A stretch of 8,667 bases of DNA from an uncultured Eubacteriales bacterium (lineage in GTDB: Bacteria > Bacillota > Clostridia > Christensenellales > Christensenellaceae). The translations under genes and the position numbers were made by a program. Shown here piece after piece: positions 1-6,463 of this stretch. Where the stretch lies: positions 1 through 8,667 of the forward strand of contig CACZNR010000130.1 in assembly GCA_902782475.1 (NCBI GenBank), given 5' to 3'. The first letter of the stretch is position 1. Every line of letters begins with the position of its first letter. The notes under the pieces are model-generated. The model did no database searches, was not told the origin of the DNA, and saw only the letters and a list, made by a program, of their open reading frames with translations.

Positions 1-315
1 GCCTGACAGTTCCTTTACAAGAGCCTGATCAAGAAGTCTTCCTGCCGGGGACATATAGATGCTGAGCACCTTTTTCCCATGCTGTTTCTCCCTGATATCA
101 GAAAAGCAGTCAATGACGCTCTGAGGTCCTATCAGCATCCCTGCTCCGCCACCAAAAGGTGCATCATCCACCTTTTTGTGCTTGTCCAGTGTATAATCCC
201 TGAAATTATACAGTTCTACATCCAGGATCCCCTTATCTATCCCTTTTTCCATAAGCGAGGATGAAAGGAATGATGTAAACATCTCAGGAAAAATGGTAAG
301 GATATTAAATTTCAT
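1..315 (-). CDS. trmD: tRNA (guanine37-N1)-methyltransferase TrmD, N-terminal part (3' end cut by window)
   Basis: TrmD transfers a methyl group from S-adenosylmethionine to N1 of G37 next to the anticodon of several tRNAs, which prevents +1 frameshifting; it is a cytosolic SPOUT-family dimer. Visible are 105 residues of a protein usually about 240 long. Family marks are LTIFPEMF (residues 6-13), DDAPFGGGAGM (50-60; the GGGxGM loop is highly conserved) and YMSPAGRLLDQ (87-97). The C-terminal part of the SPOUT knot and the catalytic Asp region lie beyond position 1. The ATG at 315-313 is the natural start because the protein aligns from MKFNILTIFPEMF; a GGTGG lies just upstream. It overlaps the end of rimM by 11 nt, so it is probably translationally coupled. 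This is the last visible gene of the ylxM-ffh operon; rplS normally follows. Confidence 0.96.
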   Translation of the reverse strand, partial: MKFNILTIFPEMFTSFLSSSLMEKGIDKGILDVELYNFRDYTLDKHKKVDDAPFGGGAGMLIGPQSVIDCFSDIREKQHGKKVLSIYMSPAGRLLDQALVKELSG

Positions 316-823
316 TTTCCACCATCACCTCTGAGAGGACTCTGCTGTCGACAGTTATGACACCATTTTCAAAGTCAGTGTCAAGTTCGAGTCCTGGAAC
401 ATCAGGGATAAGCATCTGCCTTTCTCCTCTGACATCATATATGAGACCTGCACCGTTATCCAGAACATCGTACAGAGTGCCAAGAAGGTTCCCGTTCTCA
501 TCAGCGACTTTCATGCCTATGAGATCGGCAACATAGTATTCACCTTCTTCAAGAGGAGATGCATCTTCACGGTCTATATACAGATATCTGTTTCTCATCT
601 CCTCGGCATCATTTCTCGTATCGATACCCTTCAGCTTGAGATAAGGGATATCCATGGATATCCTGATGCCTTCCACTTCATGGGGGACATATTCACCTCT
701 GTCAAGGGTATAGAATACTTTCACGGATGCCAGATTATCGATGTCATCAGTATATGCTTCAAGCTTGAGCTCACCTTTTATGCCCTGTGGCTTGACGACT
801 TTTGCAATCTCGAAACGATCCAT
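305..823 (-). CDS. rimM: 16S rRNA maturation factor RimM
   Basis: RimM binds ribosomal protein S19 and assists maturation of the 30S head domain. The 172-residue length matches the family (B. subtilis 174). The N-terminal RimM domain carries the hallmark PQGIKGELK (residues 12-20), and the C-terminal PRC-barrel spans about 96-165, from YYVADLIGMKV to MLIPDVPGLEL and GVITVD. I prefer the ATG at 823-821: it lies one base after the khpA stop (TGA-T-ATG) and gives an N-terminus that fits the family. A TTG at 838 in the same frame would add five residues inside khpA and has no well-placed Shine-Dalgarno. The ATG also has only a weak Shine-Dalgarno (GAG about 10 nt upstream), so translation probably depends on reinitiation after khpA. 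Confidence 0.95.
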   Translation of the reverse strand: MDRFEIAKVVKPQGIKGELKLEAYTDDIDNLASVKVFYTLDRGEYVPHEVEGIRISMDIPYLKLKGIDTRNDAEEMRNRYLYIDREDASPLEEGEYYVADLIGMKVADENGNLLGTLYDVLDNGAGLIYDVRGERQMLIPDVPGLELDTDFENGVITVDSRVLSEVMVENEI

Positions 824-824
824 A

Positions 825-1052
825 TCAGATGATCTCAACAGTATACTTTTTATCTGTCCTTGCTGAAGCAGCCTTTACGATGCTTCTGATAGCCTTAGCT
901 ATCCTTCCCTGCTTTCCGATGACCTTTCCCATGTCACTTTCAGCGACTGACAGCTCCAGAATGACTGTATCATTTATAGTCTTTTCAGTAAGCTTTACTT
1001 CCTCGGGATGCTCCACCAGAGACTTGGCAAGAAATTCAACCAATTCTTTCAT
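825..1052 (-). CDS. khpA: KH-domain RNA-binding protein KhpA (YlqC family)
   Basis: This is a small cytosolic RNA-binding protein of 75 residues, essentially one KH domain. The RNA-gripping loop is the GxxG motif GKQG, within DMGKVIGKQGRIAKAIR (about residues 41-57), followed by a helix rich in Ala and basic residues. In Firmicutes KhpA pairs with KhpB (Jag/EloR) and affects cell-wall synthesis and division; KhpB is not in this window. The ATG at 1052 is preceded by AAGGAG at 1064-1059 with a 6-nt spacer, and this Shine-Dalgarno overlaps the rpsP stop codon. It sits between rpsP and rimM as in many Clostridia; ylqD, found here in Bacillus, is absent. Confidence 0.94.
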   Translation of the reverse strand: MKELVEFLAKSLVEHPEEVKLTEKTINDTVILELSVAESDMGKVIGKQGRIAKAIRSIVKAASARTDKKYTVEII

Positions 1053-1062
1053 GCAGTTCTCC

Positions 1063-1302
1063 TTACTTTATTATCTCGTTTTTCTTGAATAATGCACGAA
1101 CTGTATCAGTTGGCTGAGCTCCGTTCTTTATCCATTCCTGAGCCTTTTCTGCATCGATCTTTGTGTCCTTTGTCTTTGGATCATAATAACCTATCTGATC
1201 GATGAAAGCGCTGTCTCTTGCGCTTCTTGAATCAGCAACTACGATCCTGTAGAAAGGATTCTTCTTTGCTCCGAGTCTCTTAAAACGAATTTTTACTGCC
1301 AT
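1063..1302 (-). CDS. rpsP: 30S ribosomal protein S16
   Basis: S16 is a primary assembly protein of the 30S subunit that binds the 5' domain of 16S rRNA. The 79 residues begin [20 protein letters not shown], followed by [10 protein letters not shown], both near-invariant in the family, and contain IGYYDP (about 37-42). They end with a helix ([21 protein letters not shown]) typical of the C-terminal half. Length is normal (B. subtilis 90, many Clostridia about 80). The start is fixed by AAGGAG at 1315-1310 with a 7-nt spacer to ATG 1302. A 43-nt AT-rich spacer without a hairpin separates it from ffh, so read-through from the ylxM promoter is expected. Confidence 0.97.
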   Translation of the reverse strand: MAVKIRFKRLGAKKNPFYRIVVADSRSARDSAFIDQIGYYDPKTKDTKIDAEKAQEWIKNGAQPTDTVRALFKKNEIIK

Positions 1303-1345
1303 AATGTTTCTCCTTATATCATTACATTAAATATATTATTTACTC

Positions 1346-2665
1346 TCAGAAAGGTAATCCCATGAACCCACGTTTCTTGCCTTTTTTTGAGTTAAACATC
1401 TTCATCATCTTTCTCATCTGATCAAACTGATTCAGGAGCTTGTTCACCTCCTGAACTGAAGTCCCGCTGCCGGCAGCTATCCTTTTCCTTCTGCTGCCAT
1501 TTATGATATCAGGCTCTTCACGTTCCCTCTTCGTCATGGATTTTATGATGGCTTCAGTCTTTTTGAACTGACTTTCATCCACATCCAGATTCTTGAGTTT
1601 CCCGGCACCAGGAAGCATGCCAATTATGTCCTTCATGGAACCCATGCTCTTGACCTGTTCAAGATTCTCAAGAAAATCATTGAAATTGAACTGCTGATTC
1701 TTGAGCCTTTCCAGCTGCTCCATGGCTTTCTTCTCATCTATTGCACTCTCCGCCTTTTCGATCAGTGAGAGCACATCACCCATTCCCAGTATCCTGCTGG
1801 CCATGCGGTCCGGATAGAAAGGCTCTATGTCTTCCATCTTCTCTCCTACGCCAACATATTTTATGGGTTTTCCTGTAACATCCTTTACGGAAAGTGCAGC
1901 ACCGCCTCTGGCATCTCCATCGACTTTTGTAAGGATGACTCCTGTAAGCTCCACTTCCCTGTTGAATGCATCAGCGGCATTAACAGCATCCTGTCCGGTC
2001 ATGGAATCCACCACCAGAAGGACTTCATGAGGCTTTATGTTATCATTTATGTCCTTGAGTTCCGCCATCATATCGGAATCTATATGAAGACGTCCCGCCG
2101 TGTCTATTATGACTACATCCTTGCCATTGCGCTTTGCATACTGGATGGCATGTCTTGAGATCTCTGTTGGATCGGTGAGATCTTCTATGAACACCTCAAC
2201 TCCAACGCTCTCACCTACGACTCTCAGCTGTTCCTTGGCAGCAGGACGGTAGATGTCACAGGCCACAAGCAGAGGCCTCTTTCCGCTCTTCTTGAACTGA
2301 AGAGCAAGCTTGCCGCACATCGTGGTCTTTCCTGCACCCTGAAGTCCTGCCATCAGTATCACTGTCGGATCTGCAGGGAACTTTATCTCGCTCCTTGTTC
2401 CGCCAAGAAGCTCGGTAAGCTCATCCCTTACTATCTTTATCACATGCTGTCCGGGCGTCAGGCTCTGAAGCACCTCATCTCCCACGGCTTTTTCAGATAC
2501 GTTATTGACGAACTTCTTTACAACGAGATAGTTGACATCTGCTTCCAGAAGGGCAAGCCTTACTTCTCTCATTGCAACCTTAATATCGGAAGCGGACAAT
2601 TTTCCCCTTCCTGTCAGTTTATTGAATACATTTTGAAGTTTTTCAGCCAAACCTTCAAATGCCAT
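1346..2665 (-). CDS. ffh: Signal recognition particle protein Ffh (SRP54 GTPase)
   Basis: Ffh binds signal sequences of nascent membrane and secreted proteins and, with 4.5S/scRNA and the FtsY receptor, delivers ribosomes to SecYEG. From the ATG at 2665 it has 439 residues (B. subtilis Ffh 446). The N domain is about residues 1-95 (REVRLALLEADVN). The G domain has P-loop GLQGAGKTT (107-115), DTAGRLH (188-194) and TKVDGD (246-251; usually TKLDGD). The Met-rich M domain, from about 320, contains SRRKRIAAGSGTS (391-403) for RNA binding, and the tail is basic and Met-rich. A TTG at 2671 is in frame, but GGAGG at 2677-2673 lies 7 nt from the ATG, and MAFEGLAEKL matches other Ffh N-termini. It begins 2 nt after the ylxM stop, so it is coupled to it. 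Confidence 0.97.
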   Translation of the reverse strand: MAFEGLAEKLQNVFNKLTGRGKLSASDIKVAMREVRLALLEADVNYLVVKKFVNNVSEKAVGDEVLQSLTPGQHVIKIVRDELTELLGGTRSEIKFPADPTVILMAGLQGAGKTTMCGKLALQFKKSGKRPLLVACDIYRPAAKEQLRVVGESVGVEVFIEDLTDPTEISRHAIQYAKRNGKDVVIIDTAGRLHIDSDMMAELKDINDNIKPHEVLLVVDSMTGQDAVNAADAFNREVELTGVILTKVDGDARGGAALSVKDVTGKPIKYVGVGEKMEDIEPFYPDRMASRILGMGDVLSLIEKAESAIDEKKAMEQLERLKNQQFNFNDFLENLEQVKSMGSMKDIIGMLPGAGKLKNLDVDESQFKKTEAIIKSMTKREREEPDIINGSRRKRIAAGSGTSVQEVNKLLNQFDQMRKMMKMFNSKKGKKRGFMGLPF

Positions 2666-2667
2666 GT

Positions 2668-2997
2668 TCAATCCTCCAAAAGCATTTTTCTGATATCTTC
2701 AAGGTCCTGTTTCATCCTTGGATCCTCAGAATATGAAAGCATCTCGTCCAGTTTCTCGTTCACTCTGCTGTTTTTTGAAACGATATGGAGCATGTCTTCG
2801 TATTCCATGAGTTTTGTAACGACTGTCTTTGTCGTATCGGATACAGCCTGCCTTGTCATGCCTGTCATATCTGCTATCTCAACAACAGAATAATCTTCAT
2901 TCACATACATTGAGAAGAGTTCTCTCTGCTTTTTTGTGAGAAGACTGCCATATGTATCCATCAGAATGGAATATCTAACACGATCCTCGCTCTTCAT
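2668..2997 (-). CDS. ylxM: YlxM-family DNA-binding protein, SRP-associated
   Basis: This is a 109-residue YlxM (UPF0122) protein, the helix-turn-helix partner encoded directly before ffh in Firmicutes; in streptococci the homologue binds SRP components. The HTH core spans about residues 20-58: LTKKQRELFSMYVNED, then SVVEIADMTGMTRQAVSDTT, resembling sigma-70 region 4. The rest is charged helix (VNEKLDEML, QDLEDIRKMLLED). The ATG at 2997 gives MKSEDRVRYSILMDTYGSLLT, collinear with known YlxM N-termini. The TTG at 3024 would add nine unconserved residues and would lie upstream of the predicted transcription start. There is no Shine-Dalgarno before the ATG, which agrees with the near-leaderless promoter predicted here. 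The stop TGA lies 2 nt before the ffh ATG. Confidence 0.93.
   Translation of the reverse strand: MKSEDRVRYSILMDTYGSLLTKKQRELFSMYVNEDYSVVEIADMTGMTRQAVSDTTKTVVTKLMEYEDMLHIVSKNSRVNEKLDEMLSYSEDPRMKQDLEDIRKMLLED
2673..2677 (-). promoter_or_regulatory. Shine-Dalgarno of ffh, decides its start
   Basis: GGAGG on the minus strand, 7 nt before ATG 2665. It lies inside the last codons of ylxM. It supports the ATG over the in-frame TTG at 2671, which would start only 1 nt after the motif. Confidence 0.8.
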
Positions 2998-3006
2998 AAC
3001 GCTAAT

Positions 3007-3034
3007 ATGATACCATATAAGCAAAGGATGTCAA
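3007..3034 (-). promoter_or_regulatory. Predicted sigma-A promoter of the ylxM-ffh operon (extended -10)
   Basis: On the minus strand TTGACA (3034-3029, a perfect -35) is followed by a 16-nt spacer and TATCAT (3012-3007, 5 of 6 matches to TATAAT), preceded by TGG as an extended -10. Transcription should start near 3000, only a few bases before the ylxM ATG at 2997. The -35 lies in one arm of the 3025-3054 palindrome. It is the best promoter match in the window. Confidence 0.75.
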
Positions 3035-3054
3035 GCAAAATTGCTTGACATCCT
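3025..3054 (-). terminator. 30-nt perfect palindrome; possible terminator of the ABC operon and/or operator of ylxM
   Basis: AGGATGTCAAGCAA and its exact reverse complement are separated by 2 nt (14-nt arms). As RNA this gives a roughly 12-bp stem with a 6-nt AU loop. On the minus strand it follows the last ABC-operon gene by 45 nt and is trailed by TTTGCTTATAT, a weak U tract, so an intrinsic terminator is plausible but not textbook. One arm contains the -35 box TTGACA of the ylxM promoter. A symmetric site at this position could equally be a repressor operator. Confidence 0.55.
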
Positions 3055-3099
3055 GCCCAGTCATGATTTAACGATCCTGTTCTCTGCATGATCCAAAAA

Positions 3100-4017
3100 C
3101 TATCGTTTAAGCCGTTTCGTCATAAATGTCTCAGCCAGCTTGACTGCCACGAACATAGTCAGGAAAGCAAATGACACCCATGAGATACTTAGATCCAGCG
3201 ACTCAAGGTATGCATTGAAAACAGGGATCATAAAAAAGATCATCAGTATGAAAAGGATGGTCATGCATAAAAAGATCTGCCTCAGAATGCTGCTTATATC
3301 CAGGCCTTTCTTTGCAATATGAAAGTACATGGTAAGCAATGCAGCTGTCAATTCAGAGATCATGATCAGAACCAGACATATTATCCTCATTTGCTTATGG
3401 AATGACACAATTACATCGTCCTTTTCATTTTCCATCTCGATACCGTATTCCTTAAGTTCCTCCATTACATCGGGAATATCCCCGTAATGCCTGAGCATGA
3501 TATGCATACTGCCATGACCGCTCTGAATGAGATACCGCATCATGTCAGGCGACATATAGATCCTTGAAAGATTATCTTCATTCTCGCAGATCCCCTTGAC
3601 AGTAACGACCCTGTTCCTGTCATCGATCGATATGGTACATTTAGTTCCTATGACATCCTCTCTGTTCACTTTCAGCGAAGAGACGAATCGCGTACACATA
3701 GCTTCGTTTATGACTATACTGCTGCTGTCATACCACTCGCCTTCTTTTAAAGCATTTGTACCAAAGTCCGGGTCCTTTCCCACACAATGTATATACTCAA
3801 GGGTATGTCCATGAAGAGAGACCTCTGTTTCCCCTTCCTGCACCAGAGAAAACTTCCAGATTTTATCCATGGACCCAAGTACCTCAGTATTATTCGAATA
3901 AACCATCCTTTCACATGGTCTGTCCAATTCAGCAGAAAGTACAAGTATTTTTGAAGCACTCAGCATCTGCAGCAGAAGTATGATGAATATGAGAACAGCA
4001 TATGCTTGCTTTTTCAT
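3100..4017 (-). CDS. Small FtsX/MacB-type ABC permease-like membrane protein
   Basis: This 305-residue protein has the layout of an FtsX/MacB permease. One N-terminal membrane segment (about 6-28) is followed by an extracytoplasmic domain of about 180 residues, then three membrane segments (about 210-233, 246-269, 276-298) and a basic tail. The outside domain has the pattern of the MacB periplasmic core: a strand and small helix at IVINEAMCTRF (101-111), DVIGTKCTIS (121-130), then VTVKGICENE (138-147). It is shorter than usual MacB-type permeases (about 400). Several Cys (35, 78, 108, 127, 144) lie in the outside domain. The start ATG overlaps the previous stop as ATGA (4 nt), with GAGG about 11 nt upstream. 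It is the last gene of the transporter operon. No MacB/LolD-type ATPase is present, so its energy source is unclear; a non-transport role is possible. Confidence 0.8.
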   Translation of the reverse strand: MKKQAYAVLIFIILLLQMLSASKILVLSAELDRPCERMVYSNNTEVLGSMDKIWKFSLVQEGETEVSLHGHTLEYIHCVGKDPDFGTNALKEGEWYDSSSIVINEAMCTRFVSSLKVNREDVIGTKCTISIDDRNRVVTVKGICENEDNLSRIYMSPDMMRYLIQSGHGSMHIMLRHYGDIPDVMEELKEYGIEMENEKDDVIVSFHKQMRIICLVLIMISELTAALLTMYFHIAKKGLDISSILRQIFLCMTILFILMIFFMIPVFNAYLESLDLSISWVSFAFLTMFVAVKLAETFMTKRLKR

Positions 4018-4934
4018 ACATTTATCTTCCTCTGTCTTCTGACCACATAGATCAGCAGGCTGCTTACGACCGCAAGGATAACGGCTCCCCCTATTATGAA
4101 CGGTACAAGATCCGTCTTCTTTTCCTGTTCCTCCTTCTTTTCAGGAGCAATAGGTCTCTCTATAACTATTTCATAGATCTCTTCCTTTGTCTCAATATCT
4201 CCTTCCGGTGTTTCATATATGAGTCTTATCACCCCCTGGGTATACCCAAACTGGGTAGGATCTCCCATCAGATATGTTGCATAGATCTGAGCATCTATAT
4301 TCTTCTGTGTTCCCCCTTCCATGTTACCTATATAAAGAGATGTTAGGCTTTTGAGTCCGTCCACTTCAAGGCTGAATTCTGCATTGTAGATGCTGTCAGC
4401 TGAATAATTAGTAAGACTTATCGGAAGATCATATACATTTCCGGAGTTGACCTTTTCCGTCCCGGTATCCACTTTGAACTCTACCCTGTGATCAGAAGTT
4501 ACATATATCATCAGAACGTCAGTCATGGTAAGCATGGAACCATCTGAAGATTCATATGAGAATGACGCTGTAACAGGATAGCTGCCATGGCATGCTGTCT
4601 TTTCCGCTCTGAGCCTGAAACTTAATTCCTTTTCGGCTCCTTTTTCCATCCTCTCAATGTAAGACATATTGGAATCTTCCAAGAGCCTGAGATTGTCACT
4701 GTCGGTATCGATCCTGCAGACCATGTTCTTGAGATACTGCTTCTTGCTGGTATTCTGTATCTTCACCTTGAGCAAGAAACTGTCCCCTGCTTTTATCTCG
4801 GATGGTTCCGTCCCGAAGAACGAAACGATAAGGTTTGGAGAATCTGCATTTGCTTCTGTTACTCCCACCTGGCTGATGAAAAATAGCATCAGCACCATGA
4901 CCAGTATCATTTTTTTACTTATACTGTGTATCAT
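4014..4934 (-). CDS. Secreted, membrane-anchored protein with two Ig-like (NEW3/CARDB-like) domains
   Basis: This 306-residue protein has a signal peptide (hydrophobic core about 9-23, likely cut after ANA, residues 28-30). Two beta-rich segments follow (about 34-146 and 151-258). Each shows the pattern 'x-I-x-x-G-D/N-x-x-x-L-x-V/I-x-I/L-x-N', for example EIKAGDSFLLKVKIQNTS (46-63) and VNSGNVYDLPISLTNYS (162-178). That pattern is typical of NEW3/CARDB-type Ig folds (COG1361-like). A Pro/Glu/Lys linker (262-275), one membrane helix (about 277-298) and RRQRK complete it, so most of the protein faces outside. Its ATG at 4934 lies inside the ATPase gene (20-nt overlap) after GGAGG with an 11-nt spacer. 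By context it may be an extracellular accessory or substrate-contacting part of the ABC system; that role is inference. Confidence 0.8.
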   Translation of the reverse strand: MIHSISKKMILVMVLMLFFISQVGVTEANADSPNLIVSFFGTEPSEIKAGDSFLLKVKIQNTSKKQYLKNMVCRIDTDSDNLRLLEDSNMSYIERMEKGAEKELSFRLRAEKTACHGSYPVTASFSYESSDGSMLTMTDVLMIYVTSDHRVEFKVDTGTEKVNSGNVYDLPISLTNYSADSIYNAEFSLEVDGLKSLTSLYIGNMEGGTQKNIDAQIYATYLMGDPTQFGYTQGVIRLIYETPEGDIETKEEIYEIVIERPIAPEKKEEQEKKTDLVPFIIGGAVILAVVSSLLIYVVRRQRKINV

Positions 4935-5568
4935 TTTTTATCATACCTCCATCCAGTTCTATGACTCTTCCACAAAGTTCCTTTATATCTTCATTATTGT
5001 GACTGCTTATGATTATCGTAGTGCCATTTTTATTCATATCCTTGATGATCCCTCTCATCTCAACAACTCCGATCTTGTCAAGTCCATTGAAAGGTTCGTC
5101 AAGTATCAGGATCCCTGGTCTCTCCATTATGGCCTGTGCAATACCCAGCCTCTGCCTCATGCCAAGAGAATAGTTCTTGACTTTCTTATTCATCGCTTCC
5201 CTTAGTCCCACAGTCTCTAATGTAGCTATAATCTCTTCTCTTCCTATCTTATCATTCAGTGCTGCAAGCATCTCAAGATTTTTGAGACCACTCAGGCTGT
5301 TGATGAAACCAGGAGTTTCAATTATTATTCCCGCATCTTCTATGAAATCGACTTCTTTACCAATGATCTTCCCATTGACCTTCACATATCCTTCTGTAGG
5401 CTTCACAAAACCGCATATGCACTTGAACAGTACTGTTTTTCCGGAGCCATTGTTACCTACAATGCCGGTACAGGATCCTTCCTCAAAACCTATATCTATG
5501 TCCTGCAATACCGTCTGTTCCCCATAGACTTTTTTAAGATCACAGACATCTATCACTATGTTTTCCAT
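4915..5568 (-). CDS. ABC transporter ATP-binding protein (CcmA/BcrA type)
   Basis: This is a complete 217-residue nucleotide-binding subunit. It shows Walker A GNNGSGKT (38-45), signature YSLGMRQRLGIAQAI (133-147), Walker B ILILDEPF (153-160), D-loop NGLD (161-164) and H-loop His190 in ISSH. The Q-loop position reads IIETPGF, with Glu in place of Gln, as is common in bacitracin/lantibiotic-immunity type ATPases of the CcmA class. All catalytic residues are present, including Glu158 after Walker B, so it should hydrolyse ATP and drive the two ABC-2 permeases encoded just upstream. The ATG at 5568 follows the previous stop by 3 nt; its Shine-Dalgarno GGAGG (5582-5578) lies in the last codons of the permease gene. 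Similar ATPases export peptide antibiotics or other compounds; substrate unknown here. Confidence 0.93.
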   Translation of the reverse strand: MENIVIDVCDLKKVYGEQTVLQDIDIGFEEGSCTGIVGNNGSGKTVLFKCICGFVKPTEGYVKVNGKIIGKEVDFIEDAGIIIETPGFINSLSGLKNLEMLAALNDKIGREEIIATLETVGLREAMNKKVKNYSLGMRQRLGIAQAIMERPGILILDEPFNGLDKIGVVEMRGIIKDMNKNGTTIIISSHNNEDIKELCGRVIELDGGMIKNDTQYK

Positions 5569-5571
5569 ATA

Positions 5572-6459
5572 TCAGTCCCTCCTGTCCGAAAAGTCGAATT
5601 CATAGTTCCTGATGTTCCTGAAAGCCATGAACACAAGAAATACTATAAGGATAATGAAAACAATATATGAATGCCATATCCTTGGCCGCATATCATACCC
5701 GAAATTATGCATATTATAGGTTGCATGATTCAGTGGGGATATCCACGACATGGCAACATTTGCCTTATACATTGTCATTTCCTTTAGACCGAAGATACCT
5801 GCAATGGTTGCAGGAGACATCAGTATCCCAAATACAGAAAAGACAACTCCTGCAAGGCTTCCTTTCCTTGTCCCTTTCCGTAGATTGAAATTTAGTATTA
5901 TCAATGACAGGGTCAGATAATATAGATATATGAGGATAAGCATCCTCAATGCAGTGAAGGATGGTGTTCCAAAACTCATCGTATCTTTGAATTTGTCTAT
6001 ATTTATTATCTCACTGAGGGAAGAATAACTAAGGGTGAAGACAAAATTGCTCCAGATATCTTTCAGATACATTATGTCCACTGATGAAGCTATGGATGAT
6101 GCTATCACAAACAGTATACATACGAAGCAGACTATGACGATATATAATATCTGCCCAAACAACCATCTTTTACAGTCTGTCCTTACCAGATAATATGGTA
6201 CTGAGGAATCCATTTCAGGCACATTATGGAACAGTGCTATGATCAGGACACTTGTAAGGACTATCGAATACTGGTCATTGAAAATGCATACAAAGATCTC
6301 AAAAAGATTAATTGTATAATCATTTTCCCTTATAAATCCCACTATCCTGCTGCATAACATAAGGATACATACGAAGGCAAGCAAAAATGGAATGATTATA
6401 TTAAGATTTCCTCTCCATCTTCTGAAATTAAGGACAAGTATCCTGGATGATTTTTTCAT
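5572..6459 (-). CDS. ABC-2 type transporter permease (second permease)
   Basis: This 295-residue integral membrane protein has about six predicted helices (approximately 20-42, 60-80, 101-125, 169-191, 200-222, 264-284). It has a basic amphipathic N-terminus (NFRRWRGNLN) as usual for ABC-2 permeases, and a cytosolic loop with PEMDSSVPYYLVRTDCKRW (81-99), the region that normally contacts the ATPase. A loop of about 40 residues lies between helices 3 and 4. It pairs with the permease encoded just upstream and the CcmA-type ATPase just downstream, probably as a heterodimeric channel. ATG 6459 lies 4 nt after the previous stop, and its Shine-Dalgarno (AGGAGGGAG, 6475-6467) is in the last codons of that gene. 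Its own last codons, DRRD-stop, supply the Shine-Dalgarno of the ATPase gene. It matches no named transporter that I recognise. Confidence 0.85.
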   Translation of the reverse strand: MKKSSRILVLNFRRWRGNLNIIIPFLLAFVCILMLCSRIVGFIRENDYTINLFEIFVCIFNDQYSIVLTSVLIIALFHNVPEMDSSVPYYLVRTDCKRWLFGQILYIVIVCFVCILFVIASSIASSVDIMYLKDIWSNFVFTLSYSSLSEIINIDKFKDTMSFGTPSFTALRMLILIYLYYLTLSLIILNFNLRKGTRKGSLAGVVFSVFGILMSPATIAGIFGLKEMTMYKANVAMSWISPLNHATYNMHNFGYDMRPRIWHSYIVFIILIVFLVFMAFRNIRNYEFDFSDRRD

Positions 6460-6463
6460 ATCT

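Noticed and set aside
821..838. TTG start for rimM at 838
   Set aside because: It would place the start inside khpA without a well-spaced Shine-Dalgarno; ATG 823 one base after the stop fits the family better.
1303..1345. Possible promoter between ffh and rpsP
   Set aside because: The spacer is AT-rich with -10-like sequences but no -35 at the right distance, and no hairpin.
2444..2893. 149-codon open frame on the plus strand
   Set aside because: It lies entirely antisense to ffh and ylxM, both certain, and its translation looks like no protein family; it is a shadow of the codon bias.
3041..3075. Plus-strand promoter from the other TTGACA of the palindrome (3045-3050)
   Set aside because: No acceptable -10 follows at 15-19 nt, and no plus-strand gene is present.
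4669..5205. 178-codon open frame on the plus strand
   Set aside because: It is antisense to the Ig-like protein gene and the ATPase gene, with low-complexity Ser/Leu/Ile content and no supporting motif.
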